The translations under genes and the position numbers were made by a program. The notes beneath the pieces are model-generated. The model worked only from the letters and a program-made list of their open reading frames with translations, made no database searches and was not told where the DNA came from. Source: Nocardioides campestrisoli (lineage in GTDB: Bacteria > Actinomycetota > Actinomycetes > Propionibacteriales > Nocardioidaceae). Taken from it: DNA of 64,000 nucleotides. Of the stretch, positions 51,653 through 60,659 are shown piece by piece. The number at the start of each line of letters is the position of its first letter. Positions within the stretch are counted from its first letter, which is position 1. Where the stretch lies: the NCBI RefSeq assembly GCF_013624435.2, contig NZ_CP061768.1:868001-932000 (forward strand), written 5' to 3'.

Positions 51653-52819
51653 GTGCGCGTCTGGAACACCTTCGTGGAGGGGGACAACCTCGAGGTGCTC
51701 GCGGGACTCCCGCCCGGCTCGGTCGACCTGGTCTACGCGGACCCGCCGTACAACACCGGCAACGGCTTCGCCTACGCCGACCGGTTCCGCAGCGCCGACG
51801 GGCGGCGCGCGGGCCGGCACGAGGCCTGGCTGGCGATGATGCGCCCGCGGCTGGTCGAGCTGCACCGGGTGCTCGACCCCGCCGGGGCGATCTTCGTCAG
51901 CATCGACGACAACGAGGCGGCCCGGCTGCGGCTGCTGATGGACGAGGTCTTCGGCGAGGAGTGCTTCCTGGCGCAGGTCGTGGTCAACCTCAACGCCAAG
52001 GGCCGCCAGCTGGGGCGCGGCTTCGCCACCGACCACGAGTACCTGCTGGTCTACGCCCGCGACGCCCGCCGCTGCGTGCTGGACGCCTCCAGCCCCGACT
52101 CGGTGGACTCCGCGGACTTCCCCGAGGTCACCGGCGACGGCCGGCGGTTCCGCCACCTGCCGCTGCGCAACACGAACAAGAAGTTCAACCCGGCCACCGC
52201 GCCCACCCTGCACTTCCCGGTGTACGGCGACCCCGACGGCGGGCAGGTCGCGCTGGCGCCCTTCCCGGGGGCGGTCGAGGTGACCCCGGTCTTCGGCGAC
52301 GGCACGCCGGCGGTCTGGCGCTGGTCGGCGCCCCGGATCGAGGCACGGCCCGAGGACCTGGTCTGCCGGGAGATCCGCGGGCTGCGCGGGCGACGGGTCG
52401 ACGTCTTCCAGCGCGACTGGCTCGAGCTGCCCGGTGGTCGACGCAAGAAGCTGCGGACCATCTGGCACGCCGAGGAGATCGGCTCCACCGACACCGCGGT
52501 GGCCGAGCTGAAGCAGACCGTGGGCCACGTCTTCGAGTCCCCGAAGCCCACCGGCCTGCTGCGCCGGGTGCTGCAGACGATGCCGGACGACGTCCGGGTG
52601 CTCGACCCGTTCGCCGGCAGCGGCACCACCGGGCACGCGGTGGCCCTGGCCAACGCCGCGGACGGCGGCAGCCGGCACTGCCTGTCGATCAACTGGGCCG
52701 AGCCCACCCGACCGGGCACCCACGCCGCACGCGCCGGGCTCGCCACCGTCGCCGACATCACCCGGGCCCGGCTGCGCGCCGTGGCCGAGCAGGTGGGCGG
52801 CGGGCTCGAGGAGCGCTAG
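51653..52819 (+). CDS. Orphan site-specific DNA methyltransferase, beta-class (type III Mod-like)
   Basis: A 388-aa N6-adenine or N4-cytosine methyltransferase. The catalytic motif DPPY is at 30-33 (VYADPPYNTGNGFAYAD) and the SAM motif FAGSGTTG at 320-327. The order DPPY first, SAM last makes it beta class, like type III Mod subunits. It is shorter than most Mod proteins and no restriction gene is nearby, so it is probably a solitary methylase. TAATGT lies seven bases before GTG 51653 (leaderless), which supports this start. Confidence 0.88.
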   Translation: MRVWNTFVEGDNLEVLAGLPPGSVDLVYADPPYNTGNGFAYADRFRSADGRRAGRHEAWLAMMRPRLVELHRVLDPAGAIFVSIDDNEAARLRLLMDEVFGEECFLAQVVVNLNAKGRQLGRGFATDHEYLLVYARDARRCVLDASSPDSVDSADFPEVTGDGRRFRHLPLRNTNKKFNPATAPTLHFPVYGDPDGGQVALAPFPGAVEVTPVFGDGTPAVWRWSAPRIEARPEDLVCREIRGLRGRRVDVFQRDWLELPGGRRKKLRTIWHAEEIGSTDTAVAELKQTVGHVFESPKPTGLLRRVLQTMPDDVRVLDPFAGSGTTGHAVALANAADGGSRHCLSINWAEPTRPGTHAARAGLATVADITRARLRAVAEQVGGGLEER

Positions 52820-52825
52820 GACCGG

Positions 52826-54232
52826 TCAGGCGCCCACGGCCTCCTCGAGCAGCGCCAGCTCCTCGTCCAGGAAGGGCAGCATCTGCTGCAGGCGCGGCAC
52901 CGCGCGCCGGCAGCCGGTGAGGCCGAAGCACATCTTGCCGTCGTAGGAGGTGCAGGTGATGTTGAGCGCGGCGCCCGGGATCGGGATGGAGGCCGGGTAG
53001 TTGCCCAGCAGCCGGGCGCCGTTGAAGTACTTGGCCTGCCGGGGGCCGGGCACGTTGCTCACGATCACGTTGTACGGCGGACGGGTGAGTCCGCTCGCCC
53101 CCCACAGCACCGGGAGCATCGCCTGGGCCTGGCCCAGCCCGCTCATCGCCATGATCTGCAGCGGCGTCATCGAGGCCAGCGCGGCCTTGCCCGCCTTCAT
53201 CGACTCGTGGACCGCGCGGAGCCGCCCTGCGGGGTCGGCGATCTCCGTGCCCATCCGGACCATCACCGCCCCGACGGCGTTGCCGCCGTCCGCCGACGGG
53301 AGGTGCGACTCCCTGGCCTTGAGCCCGACCGGGACCATGGCCACCAGGCTCTGCCGAGGCAGCTCGTCGTGCTGGAGCAGGTAGCGGCGCAGCATGCCTG
53401 AGGTCATCGCGACCACCACGTCGTTGATCGTGGTCCCGCTGGACCGGGCGACCGCGTGCAGCCGCTCCACCGGCCAGTCCTGGGCGGCGAAGCGCCGTGC
53501 CCCGGTGAACTCCCGGTCGAGCATCGTCCGGGGGGAGTGGAGCGAGACGGTGGAGGGCTGGTCGCGCACCGACCGGGACAGCGTGCGGACCAGCGCGCCG
53601 GGCAGTCCGGCCGCCTCGGCGAGCAGGCCGAGCGCCGAGCGGACGGCGGTGAGGGAGACGTGCGCGAGGTCCGTGCTGCCGGCCGGGCCTCGGGAGGCCC
53701 CCTCGACCGGCGCCGGGTGGAGCGCCCAGGGAGCGAGCATCCCGCGCTCCTCGGGGTCGTCGCTGAGCACCACGTTGAGCAGCCGGATCGCCGAGACGCC
53801 GTCCATCAGGGCGTGGTGGATCTTGTGGTAGATCGCCACCCGGCCGTCGCTCAGGCCCTCGATCACGTGCGACTCCCACAGCGGTCGCTCCCAGGGCAGC
53901 CGCGTCGAGTGCAGGCGGCTCACCAGCTCGAGCAGCTCCCGGCCCCCGCCCGGGCGGGGCAGGGCGCTGTGCCGCACGTGGTGCTCGATGTCGAAGGACC
54001 GGTCGGTCTCCCAGACCAGCTGACCGGCGGTCCGCGCGGAACGGTGCGGGTGGCGCAGGTAGAGCGGTGACATCTCCGGCACGGTGCGCAGCTGGTTCAC
54101 CAGCGTGCGTTCGTAGCCGTCGTCGGCGTCCTCGGGACGCGCGAAGAGGTGCAGCCCGCCGACGTGCATCGGCATCTGGCGGCTCTCCACCGTCAGGAAT
54201 CCGAGAGACGTGGGGTCCAGCAGCGTGACCAC
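52826..54232 (-). CDS. Wax ester synthase/diacylglycerol acyltransferase (WS/DGAT)
   Basis: A 468-aa acyltransferase making triacylglycerol or wax esters from acyl-CoA. Catalytic HHALMDG is at 139-145; the second conserved block is YNVIVSNVPGPRQ, followed by NITCTSYDGKMCFG. Complete length. GTG start at 54232. Stored lipid made here fits with the acyl-CoA dehydrogenase seen at the other end of the window, but they are not linked. Confidence 0.93.
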   Translation of the reverse strand: MVTLLDPTSLGFLTVESRQMPMHVGGLHLFARPEDADDGYERTLVNQLRTVPEMSPLYLRHPHRSARTAGQLVWETDRSFDIEHHVRHSALPRPGGGRELLELVSRLHSTRLPWERPLWESHVIEGLSDGRVAIYHKIHHALMDGVSAIRLLNVVLSDDPEERGMLAPWALHPAPVEGASRGPAGSTDLAHVSLTAVRSALGLLAEAAGLPGALVRTLSRSVRDQPSTVSLHSPRTMLDREFTGARRFAAQDWPVERLHAVARSSGTTINDVVVAMTSGMLRRYLLQHDELPRQSLVAMVPVGLKARESHLPSADGGNAVGAVMVRMGTEIADPAGRLRAVHESMKAGKAALASMTPLQIMAMSGLGQAQAMLPVLWGASGLTRPPYNVIVSNVPGPRQAKYFNGARLLGNYPASIPIPGAALNITCTSYDGKMCFGLTGCRRAVPRLQQMLPFLDEELALLEEAVGA

Positions 54233-54293
54233 GGCCCGAGCATCGCAGTCCCGGGACGCCGCGTCCAGGGTCGTGGCCGGGCCAGCGCCCCGG

Positions 54294-55424
54294 TCAGGCC
54301 AGGGAGCCGCGCAGCTCGTTGACCACCGAGTCGACCACGGCCACCAGGTCGCCGCCCGACTCCTTGGCCACCGCGCGCTGCCGCTGGTAGGAGGCGCCCC
54401 GGTTCGGGATGTCGGCGACCCGGCGCAGCTCGTCGGCGCAGCCGAGGCGACGCGCCACCGGCTCCAGGCGCTCGAGCAGGTCGGCCAGGTCGTCGGTGAC
54501 CAGCCGCTCGCGGGAGTCGCCGTCCAGGATGATGATCGCGTCCAGGCCGTAGCGGGCGGCCCGCCACTTGTTCTCCTGCACGTGCCAGGGCGGCATGGTG
54601 CTCACCCGCTCGCCGGCCGCGATCCGGGCGTCCAGGTCGACCACCAGGCAGTGCATCAGCGCGGTCAGCGCGCCCAGCTCGTCCAGGGTGGAGACGCCGT
54701 CGCAGACCCGGTTCTCCAGGGTGCCCAGCTCGGGAGCCGGGCGCAGGTCCCAGCGCACCTCGTTGAGGTGGTCGATCACCCCGGTGGTGAGCTGGTCGTG
54801 GGCGAAGGACTCGAACTCCTCCCAGCGCTGGAACTGGAACGGCAGCCCGGCGGTCGGCAGCTGCTGGAACATCAGCGCCCGGTTGGAGGCATAGCCGGTG
54901 TCCTGCCCGGCCCACACGGGCGAGGACGCGGAGAGGGCGAGCAGGTGCGGGTAGCTGTTGAGCAGCCCGGTGAGCACCGGCATCACCCGGTCGCGCTCCG
55001 GCAGCCCGACGTGCACGTGCACGCCCCAGATGAGCATCTGCCGGCCCCACCACTGGGTCCGGTTGATCAGCTCCTCGTAGCGGTTCCCCTCGGTGATCTG
55101 CTGGGCCGACCAGCTGGCGAAGGGATGGGCGCCCGCGCCGAAGAGGTCCACGCCGAGCTCGTCACCGCTGGTGGCGACCACCTCGAGGGTCTCGCGCAGC
55201 TGCCCCATCGCCTCGGGCACGTCGTGACAGATCCCGGTCACCAGCTCGACGGTGTTCTTCAGCAGCTCCTTGTGCAGCCGCTCAGGGTGGTCCAGCCGGG
55301 GGACGGCGTGGTCGAACAGGTCCGAGGCCCGGCTCACCAGGTCGCGGCTCTCCCGGTCGACCAGGGCGAGCTCCCACTCGACGCCAAGCGTCGGCTCGGG
55401 CGATCCGTGGAAGTCGATGCGCAC
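54294..55424 (-). CDS. Glutamate--cysteine ligase family 2 (YbdK/EgtA-like carboxylate-amine ligase)
   Basis: A 376-aa GCS2 protein. N-terminal LGVEWELALVD (residues 13-23) with the metal Glu, KNTVELVTG, GVHVHVGLP and the C-terminal PWHVQENKWRAARYGLDA. Family members join glutamate and cysteine weakly or other amine partners; since mycothiol is the main thiol here, glutathione synthesis is unlikely. TAGGCT lies six bases before the GTG start (leaderless). Divergent from the ThrE-type exporter. Confidence 0.9.
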   Translation of the reverse strand: MRIDFHGSPEPTLGVEWELALVDRESRDLVSRASDLFDHAVPRLDHPERLHKELLKNTVELVTGICHDVPEAMGQLRETLEVVATSGDELGVDLFGAGAHPFASWSAQQITEGNRYEELINRTQWWGRQMLIWGVHVHVGLPERDRVMPVLTGLLNSYPHLLALSASSPVWAGQDTGYASNRALMFQQLPTAGLPFQFQRWEEFESFAHDQLTTGVIDHLNEVRWDLRPAPELGTLENRVCDGVSTLDELGALTALMHCLVVDLDARIAAGERVSTMPPWHVQENKWRAARYGLDAIIILDGDSRERLVTDDLADLLERLEPVARRLGCADELRRVADIPNRGASYQRQRAVAKESGGDLVAVVDSVVNELRGSLA

Positions 55425-55477
55425 CCGGTCAGCCTAGGGGGCGGGTGCACGGACCCTCGCCGAGGCCGCGTGACAGC

Positions 55478-56818
55478 ATGACGTCTGTGCCTGATCAGAA
55501 CAGCGAGGTGGACGTCAAGGAGCTCAACCTGACCATCGACCTGTGCCTGCGGATCGGCGAGATGCTGCTGGCCAACGGGGCGGGTGCTGCGGACGTGACC
55601 GCGACCATGGGCGCGGTCGCCCACCACCTGGGGTTGCGCCACACCGACATCGACGTGACCTTCACCCAGGTCTCGATGGGTTACCAGTACGACGCGGCGA
55701 TGCCGTCGCTGGTGATGATCCGCCAGGTCAAGCAGCGCGACATCGACTACGAGGACCTCACCCAGGTCGACCACCTGGTGCGTGACCTGCTGGCCGGGCG
55801 CCTCGACCTCTACCTGGCGCGCAACCGGATGGCCACGATCGTCTCGGTCGGCCACAACCGCCCGCGCTGGGCGGTCACCGTGGCGACGGGCGTCATGTGC
55901 GCCTCCGTGGCCCTCTTCCTGGGCGGCGGCTGGATGGTCGTGGCGATCGCGTTCGCCGCGGCCGCCAGCATCGACCGGGTGCAGCTCTTCCTGGGCCGGC
56001 GTCGCCTGCCCACCTTCTACCTCCAGGTGGCCGGCGGCGTGGTGGCCACCCTGTTCGCGGTCGGCGCGGCCGCCTCCGACCTCGACGTCGACCCGTCGCT
56101 GGTGGTGACGGCCAACATCATCATGCTGCTGGCCGGGATCGGGTTCATGGGCGCGCTGCAGGACGCCCTCTCGGGCTTCTACGTGACCGCCGGAGCGCGG
56201 ATCATCGAGGCCCTGCTGGCCACCGCCGGGATCATCGCCGGGGTCAGCGGCGGCCTGACCCTGGGCGAGCTGCTCGGGGTCGACGTGGGCCAGCTCGAGC
56301 CGGGCGCCTCGGGCTGGCAGGACATCGGCGTGCTGTCGGTCGGCGCCGCGCTGTGTGCGGCGGCCTTCGCCTACTCGGCGTACTCCCCGAAGCGGATCCT
56401 GCTGCCGATCGCGGTCGTGGCCGGCGGTGCCGCCGCCATCTTCCGGGTGATCGACGACGCGGGGCTCGGCCGCACCTGGGCGGCGGCCACCGCCGCGTTC
56501 GCCATCGGCCTGGTCGCCTACGCGGTGGCCGGCCGGGTGCGGGTGCCGCCGCTGGTGGTCGTGGTCTCGGCGATCGTGCCCCTGCTGCCGGGGCTCTCGA
56601 TCTACCGGGGCCTGTCGCTGATGGCCGAGGGCGGACCGGCGATCTCCCAGGGGCTGCTGGCCATGGTCACCGCGGCCTCGGTGGCGATCGCGCTGGCCTC
56701 TGGGGTGATCCTGGGGGAGTACGTCGCGCAGCCGGTCAAGCGGGAGGCGCGCAAGCTCGAGCAGCGGCTCGCCGGACCCCGCCTGGTCGGTGTCTTCAGG
56801 GCTCGTTCGAAGCGCTGA
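55478..56818 (+). CDS. Threonine/serine exporter (ThrE family)
   Basis: A 446-aa inner-membrane protein. The N-terminal ThrE cytoplasmic domain (DUF1212, residues 15-130: LCLRIGEMLLANGAGAADVTATM) is followed by about ten membrane helices, the C-terminal half being the ThrE_2 part (PLVVVVSAIVPLLPGLSIYRGL). Exports Thr/Ser in corynebacteria; here inferred. ATG 55478 is used; GTG 55487 is an alternative. The end overlaps the DUF402 gene by 23 bases. Confidence 0.9.
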   Translation: MTSVPDQNSEVDVKELNLTIDLCLRIGEMLLANGAGAADVTATMGAVAHHLGLRHTDIDVTFTQVSMGYQYDAAMPSLVMIRQVKQRDIDYEDLTQVDHLVRDLLAGRLDLYLARNRMATIVSVGHNRPRWAVTVATGVMCASVALFLGGGWMVVAIAFAAAASIDRVQLFLGRRRLPTFYLQVAGGVVATLFAVGAAASDLDVDPSLVVTANIIMLLAGIGFMGALQDALSGFYVTAGARIIEALLATAGIIAGVSGGLTLGELLGVDVGQLEPGASGWQDIGVLSVGAALCAAAFAYSAYSPKRILLPIAVVAGGAAAIFRVIDDAGLGRTWAAATAAFAIGLVAYAVAGRVRVPPLVVVVSAIVPLLPGLSIYRGLSLMAEGGPAISQGLLAMVTAASVAIALASGVILGEYVAQPVKREARKLEQRLAGPRLVGVFRARSKR

Positions 56819-57365
56819 TCCTGGCCAGCTCGGCCAGCCAGCGCCGGTGCGTCCCGTCGTACGGCGGGTCCCCGGCCGAGGCGGCGGCCAGCACCTGCGC
56901 GCAGCTGGCGCGGGCGGCCGCGACCACCTCAGCGGGGTAGCCGAGGAGCACCTGGTGCTCGGCGAACTCGTCCTCGTCGTCGACCACCACCCGGCCGTGC
57001 ACGTCCCCGACCACGTCGAGGTCCAGGTCGACGGCGCGCAGGGTGGTGCCGTCCCAGCGGGCCGGGGTGGTCATGTCGACGTACAGCGCGACCGGCTCGC
57101 CGGCCAGCGGCGGCAGGGTGCCGGCGCCCTCGCCGTGCAGGGTGGCCAGCCACCAGGGCCGGGTCCCGTCCACGGCGGCGGGCACCAGGCCGACCTGGTC
57201 GTGGGCGGTGACGAACCGGTGCCCGGGCCGGGCGAAGAGCGTGCCGACCGGGAAGCCCAGCCACTCCCCGTGCTCGTCGGCGCCGAGCCACACCCCCTCG
57301 TAGGACCAGTGCGGTCGGTCGCCCCACTTGGTGATCTCGCAGCGCACCGGCTGCCCGGGGCGCAC
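56796..57365 (-). CDS. DUF402 domain-containing protein
   Basis: A 189-aa protein with the DUF402 core (HWSYEGVWLGADEHGEWLGFPVG, VALYVDMTTPARWDGTTLRAVDLDLDVV, VVVDDEDEFAEHQVLLGYP). The family includes nucleoside phosphate phosphatases with conserved Asp/Glu metal residues, several of which are seen here (DLDLDV, DEDEF). GTG 57365 is five bases after the SDR stop, so it is co-transcribed with that gene. Function in this strain inferred. Confidence 0.85.
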   Translation of the reverse strand: MRPGQPVRCEITKWGDRPHWSYEGVWLGADEHGEWLGFPVGTLFARPGHRFVTAHDQVGLVPAAVDGTRPWWLATLHGEGAGTLPPLAGEPVALYVDMTTPARWDGTTLRAVDLDLDVVGDVHGRVVVDDEDEFAEHQVLLGYPAEVVAAARASCAQVLAAASAGDPPYDGTHRRWLAELARISASNEP

Positions 57366-57370
57366 GGGTC

Positions 57371-58213
57371 TCAGACCACCTTGGTGCGCGCCGGCAGCGC
57401 CCGTCGGGCGACCCGCGCCACCAGGTCCTGGTAGCGCGAGCCCAGGGTCTTGGCCAGGTGGTGCATCGCGTGCGCGTCGGCGCCGACCAGGACGCGGGCC
57501 TTGCCGGCGAGCATCCCGTCCAGGATCACCCGGGCGGCCTCCTCGGCGTCGGTGCGCGCCAGCTTGCGGTCGAAGAAGTCGGCGGTGCGCTGCTTGTCGT
57601 CGGGGTCGGCGACCCGGGCGTTGCGGGCGATGGCGGTCCTGATCCCGCCCGGGTGCACCACGGTCACCCCGACCGGGTGCCCGGCGACGATCAGCTCCTC
57701 GCGCAGCGCCTCGGACATCCCGCGTACGGCGTACTTGGCCGCGCAGTAGAGCGACTGGCCGGGCATCGACATCAGCCCGAACAGCGAGGAGAGGTTGACC
57801 ACGTGCCCGTCGCCCGAGGCGATCAGGTGCGGCAGGAACGACCGGGTGCCGTGGACCACGCCCCAGAAGTTGATCCCCATGATCCACTCCATGTCGCCCG
57901 GGTCGAGGTCGGTGAAGTCCCCGGCCAGCGCCACGCCGGCGTTGTTGACCACCACGTTCACCCGGCCGAAGTGCTCGGCCACGCGGTCGGCCCAGGCCGC
58001 GACGGCGTCGCGGTCCGAGACGTCGACCCGGTCCAGCAGCACCTCGCGGGCGCCGACCCCGGTGGCCACGCGGCCGGTCTCGGCCAGCCCCGCCTCGTCC
58101 ACGTCGGAGAGCGCCAGCGCCGCTCCGCGTCCTGCCGCCTCCACCGCCAGCGCCCGGCCGATCCCCGAGGCGGCGCCGGTGATCGCCACCACCTTGCCGT
58201 CGAGTGTCCTCAT
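57371..58213 (-). CDS. SDR family oxidoreductase
   Basis: Classical short-chain dehydrogenase, 280 aa: TGAASGIG (residues 12-19), NNAGVAL, NLSSLFG and YCAAKYAV with catalytic Tyr and Lys. Asp after the second strand (ALSDVDEAG) suggests NAD. The extended C-terminus (DAHAMHHLAKTLGSRYQDLVARVARR) is typical of actinobacterial members acting on lipids or steroids. TATCGT lies six bases before the ATG (leaderless). Confidence 0.9.
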   Translation of the reverse strand: MRTLDGKVVAITGAASGIGRALAVEAAGRGAALALSDVDEAGLAETGRVATGVGAREVLLDRVDVSDRDAVAAWADRVAEHFGRVNVVVNNAGVALAGDFTDLDPGDMEWIMGINFWGVVHGTRSFLPHLIASGDGHVVNLSSLFGLMSMPGQSLYCAAKYAVRGMSEALREELIVAGHPVGVTVVHPGGIRTAIARNARVADPDDKQRTADFFDRKLARTDAEEAARVILDGMLAGKARVLVGADAHAMHHLAKTLGSRYQDLVARVARRALPARTKVV

Positions 58214-58275
58214 GGCGCGACGATAGCCGTCCCGGGGCGGTCGCGTCCGGCCCCGAGCCGTGCCACGATGTGGCG

Positions 58276-58725
58276 ATGGACGACGTGGTCGAGCTCAGTC
58301 CCGACGAGTGCCGCGAGCTGCTGGGCCGGGACGTGGTGGGGCGGGTGGCGTTCACCACCCCGCGCGGACCGCGGATCGTGCCGGTCAACTACACCGTGGG
58401 CGCGGACGCCGTGGCGATCCGCACGACGGCGTACTCCGAGCTGGCCACCTACGCGCCCGGCACCAGTGTGGCCTTCGAGATCGACCACCTGGACCGCGCG
58501 CTGGGGCGTGGCTGGAGCGTGATCGTGCTGGGGCACTGCGAACGCGGACCCGACCAGGCGGTCGTCGGGGCGGGGACGGGCGAGCGCGCCGAGTCCCCGG
58601 AGCCCTGGGCCGGTGGCCACCGCACGCTGCTGCTGCGGATCTCGCTCGACGAGGTGACCGGCCGTCGGGTCGGCGGCGACCGCTGGCCGCACCCGGTGGT
58701 CGCGCAGAGCGAGCGCCGGGACTGA
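58276..58725 (+). CDS. Pyridoxamine 5'-phosphate oxidase family protein
   Basis: A 149-aa split-barrel flavin-binding protein (ELLGRDVVGRVAFTTPRGPRIVPVNY, VAFEIDHLDRALGRGWSVIVLGHCERG, WAGGHRTLLLRISLDEVTGRRVGG). Such proteins bind FMN, haem or F420 and have varied redox roles. CACGAT lies six bases before ATG 58276 (leaderless); the longer reading from 58204 is rejected. Divergent from the SDR gene. Confidence 0.85.
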   Translation: MDDVVELSPDECRELLGRDVVGRVAFTTPRGPRIVPVNYTVGADAVAIRTTAYSELATYAPGTSVAFEIDHLDRALGRGWSVIVLGHCERGPDQAVVGAGTGERAESPEPWAGGHRTLLLRISLDEVTGRRVGGDRWPHPVVAQSERRD

Positions 58726-58842
58726 CACCGGCCTGGCCGGACTCTGAGCCGCGGTGCGGGCTCGAGAACTTCTTCACGCGGAGAGCCAACCTCCTGCTGC
58801 CGCGTCCCGTTGGGAGGGTGAGGGCACGGGACAGGAGGACGG

Positions 58843-59361
58843 ATGGGCGGGCAACCGCGGAACGGGCGCGACGACGGGTTCACCGAGTTCGTGGTGGCAC
58901 GACGCGCCCTGCTGTACCGCACCGCCTACCTGCTGTGCGGCGACAGCCATCGGGCCGAGGACGTCGTACAGATCGCACTGGCGAAGCTGTACGTGGCCTG
59001 GCCGCGGGTCTCCCGGATGGAGCAGGTCGAGGCGTACGCGCGTCGGACGGTGGTGAACGCGCACCTGGACGAGACCCGGCGGCCCTGGCGCCGCGAACGC
59101 CCGGCACCCGACACCCAGCTGGACGGCGCGGTGGACGGCGCGGACCGGCTCGCCTCCGACGACGCGCTGTGGCAGGCACTGCGCGCGCTGGCCCCGGGGC
59201 AGCGTCGGGTGGTGGTGCTGCGCCACTACTGGGGCCTCTCGGTCGAGGAGACCGCCCGTGACCTCGGGGTCAGCACCGGAACCGTCAAGAGCCAGAGCTC
59301 GGCCGCACTCACGCGGCTGCGCGGGACGCTCACCCCTGTGACGAACGGAGAGACCAGATGA
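58843..59361 (+). CDS. SigE-family RNA polymerase sigma factor
   Basis: ECF-type sigma factor, 172 aa, SigE family (SACE-type). Region 2 (residues 12-85: FTEFVVARRALLYRTAYLLCGDSHRAEDVVQIALAKLYVAW) and region 4 (110-165: LAPGQRRVVVLRHYWGLSVEETARDLGVSTGTVKSQ) are complete. ATG 58843 has AGGAGG upstream. The next gene, which overlaps by ATGA, encodes its likely membrane partner. The 117-base upstream region contains AAC...CGTT at 58789-58813 that could be an ECF promoter; weak. Confidence 0.93.
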   Translation: MGGQPRNGRDDGFTEFVVARRALLYRTAYLLCGDSHRAEDVVQIALAKLYVAWPRVSRMEQVEAYARRTVVNAHLDETRRPWRRERPAPDTQLDGAVDGADRLASDDALWQALRALAPGQRRVVVLRHYWGLSVEETARDLGVSTGTVKSQSSAALTRLRGTLTPVTNGETR

Positions 59362-60632
59362 GGGACCCCCACCAGCCCGAGGGCGACGTGCTCGACCGTG
59401 AGCTGCAGGAGCTGTCGCGACGGATCCCGTTGCCGGTCTCCCCGGGGACGGCGGTCGCCCAGGACCTGGTCCGCGGGCGGCGCAGGCTCAGGCGCCGTCG
59501 GGGCGTGGTCGGGCTCGGTGCCTCGACCGCAGTGCTGGCCGTCGTCGGTGCCGCGGTGCTCCTGCCGGGGATGACCGGCCGCGACCCCGTCCGGGGCCCG
59601 GCGCCGGCGGCCTCCGACGTGCCCTCGGACGCGGCCTCCGACCTGCCGGCCGGCCTGCCGCGACTCGGCACCGGCCGGGAGGTGCAGCCGCGCCCGGGCG
59701 GGGCGGACACGACGACGGCGGATCCGATGGAGACCTTCGGTCCGACGTTGGCGGCGTGGAACGAGGTGCTCGCCGAGCACCTGGACCCCCGCCGTACCCA
59801 CCTCCGGCCCTGGGGCCGGGAGCACCGCAACGTGCAGACGGCCGGCGGCTCCACGCGCGCGTTGCAGGCGCTGGGATCCAAGTACGCCTGGACCGAGCCC
59901 GGCCAGGACGGGCTGGGGATGCTCCAGGTCGAGGTCGCGGGCAGCCGCGGGACCGCGACCTGGCCCTGCACGACGGTGCCGGAGGAGGCCGTCTGCGAGA
60001 TGCTCGAGGCGGCGAAGGGGCTCCGGGCGGCCGAGGTGGCCACCGTCGGGGGAGCCACCTCGGTGCTGGCCGAGCGGCAGGACGGCGAGACGGTGGTGCT
60101 GACCTTCGACCGGCTCTTCGGCAACGACTCCCTGGTCCCGGTGCAGACCGAGGCGCTCACCGCCGACGCACTGCTCGCGGCCGCCTCGGACCCGCGACTG
60201 ACCCTGGACGGCCTCCCCAGCCTGGGCGTGGTCGAGGGTCGGGACGGCGGGCTCCGCGAGCTGGGGGAGCAGCTCCTGGCCGCCGGGGGCGAGCTCGACG
60301 CCACGGTGGTCAAGCCGGGCGAGGCCCGGGGCGTACGGCGGGCCGCGGGATCGGAGACCGGGCTGCGGTGGACCGTCCACCCGGTGCTGCCCGGGGCTCC
60401 CGACCTCGAGGACCTGTGCACCACGGTCTACTCGACCTGCGAGGTCCTGGGAGACGGCGACGGCGAGGTGCTCGTGGCGACCACGGGCGCTGCCTCCGCC
60501 CGCGTGGACGTGGTGCGCCGGGGTCCCCGGGCCTGGGCCGAGGTGCGCGTCGAGCGACTGCGCGGTGCCACGCCGTACCCCATGGAGCACGCGGTCGCGT
60601 TCGTCCTCGACGAGCGGTGGCAGCGCGACTGA
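59358..60632 (+). CDS. Single-pass membrane protein paired with sigma factor (possible anti-sigma)
   Basis: A 424-aa protein. The cytoplasmic N-terminus (1-47) is Arg-rich ([11 protein letters not shown]) and precedes one membrane helix (about 49-70). The large outer domain (75-424) has a Pro/Ala linker and a beta-rich body with four or five Cys that may pair. It lacks the HxxxCxxC zinc motif of classical anti-sigma factors. Translationally coupled to the SigE-family sigma gene, so regulation of it is likely but unproved. Confidence 0.75.
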   Translation: MRDPHQPEGDVLDRELQELSRRIPLPVSPGTAVAQDLVRGRRRLRRRRGVVGLGASTAVLAVVGAAVLLPGMTGRDPVRGPAPAASDVPSDAASDLPAGLPRLGTGREVQPRPGGADTTTADPMETFGPTLAAWNEVLAEHLDPRRTHLRPWGREHRNVQTAGGSTRALQALGSKYAWTEPGQDGLGMLQVEVAGSRGTATWPCTTVPEEAVCEMLEAAKGLRAAEVATVGGATSVLAERQDGETVVLTFDRLFGNDSLVPVQTEALTADALLAAASDPRLTLDGLPSLGVVEGRDGGLRELGEQLLAAGGELDATVVKPGEARGVRRAAGSETGLRWTVHPVLPGAPDLEDLCTTVYSTCEVLGDGDGEVLVATTGAASARVDVVRRGPRAWAEVRVERLRGATPYPMEHAVAFVLDERWQRD

Positions 60633-60659
60633 CACCCTCCGGGCACAATGGGCGGCATC

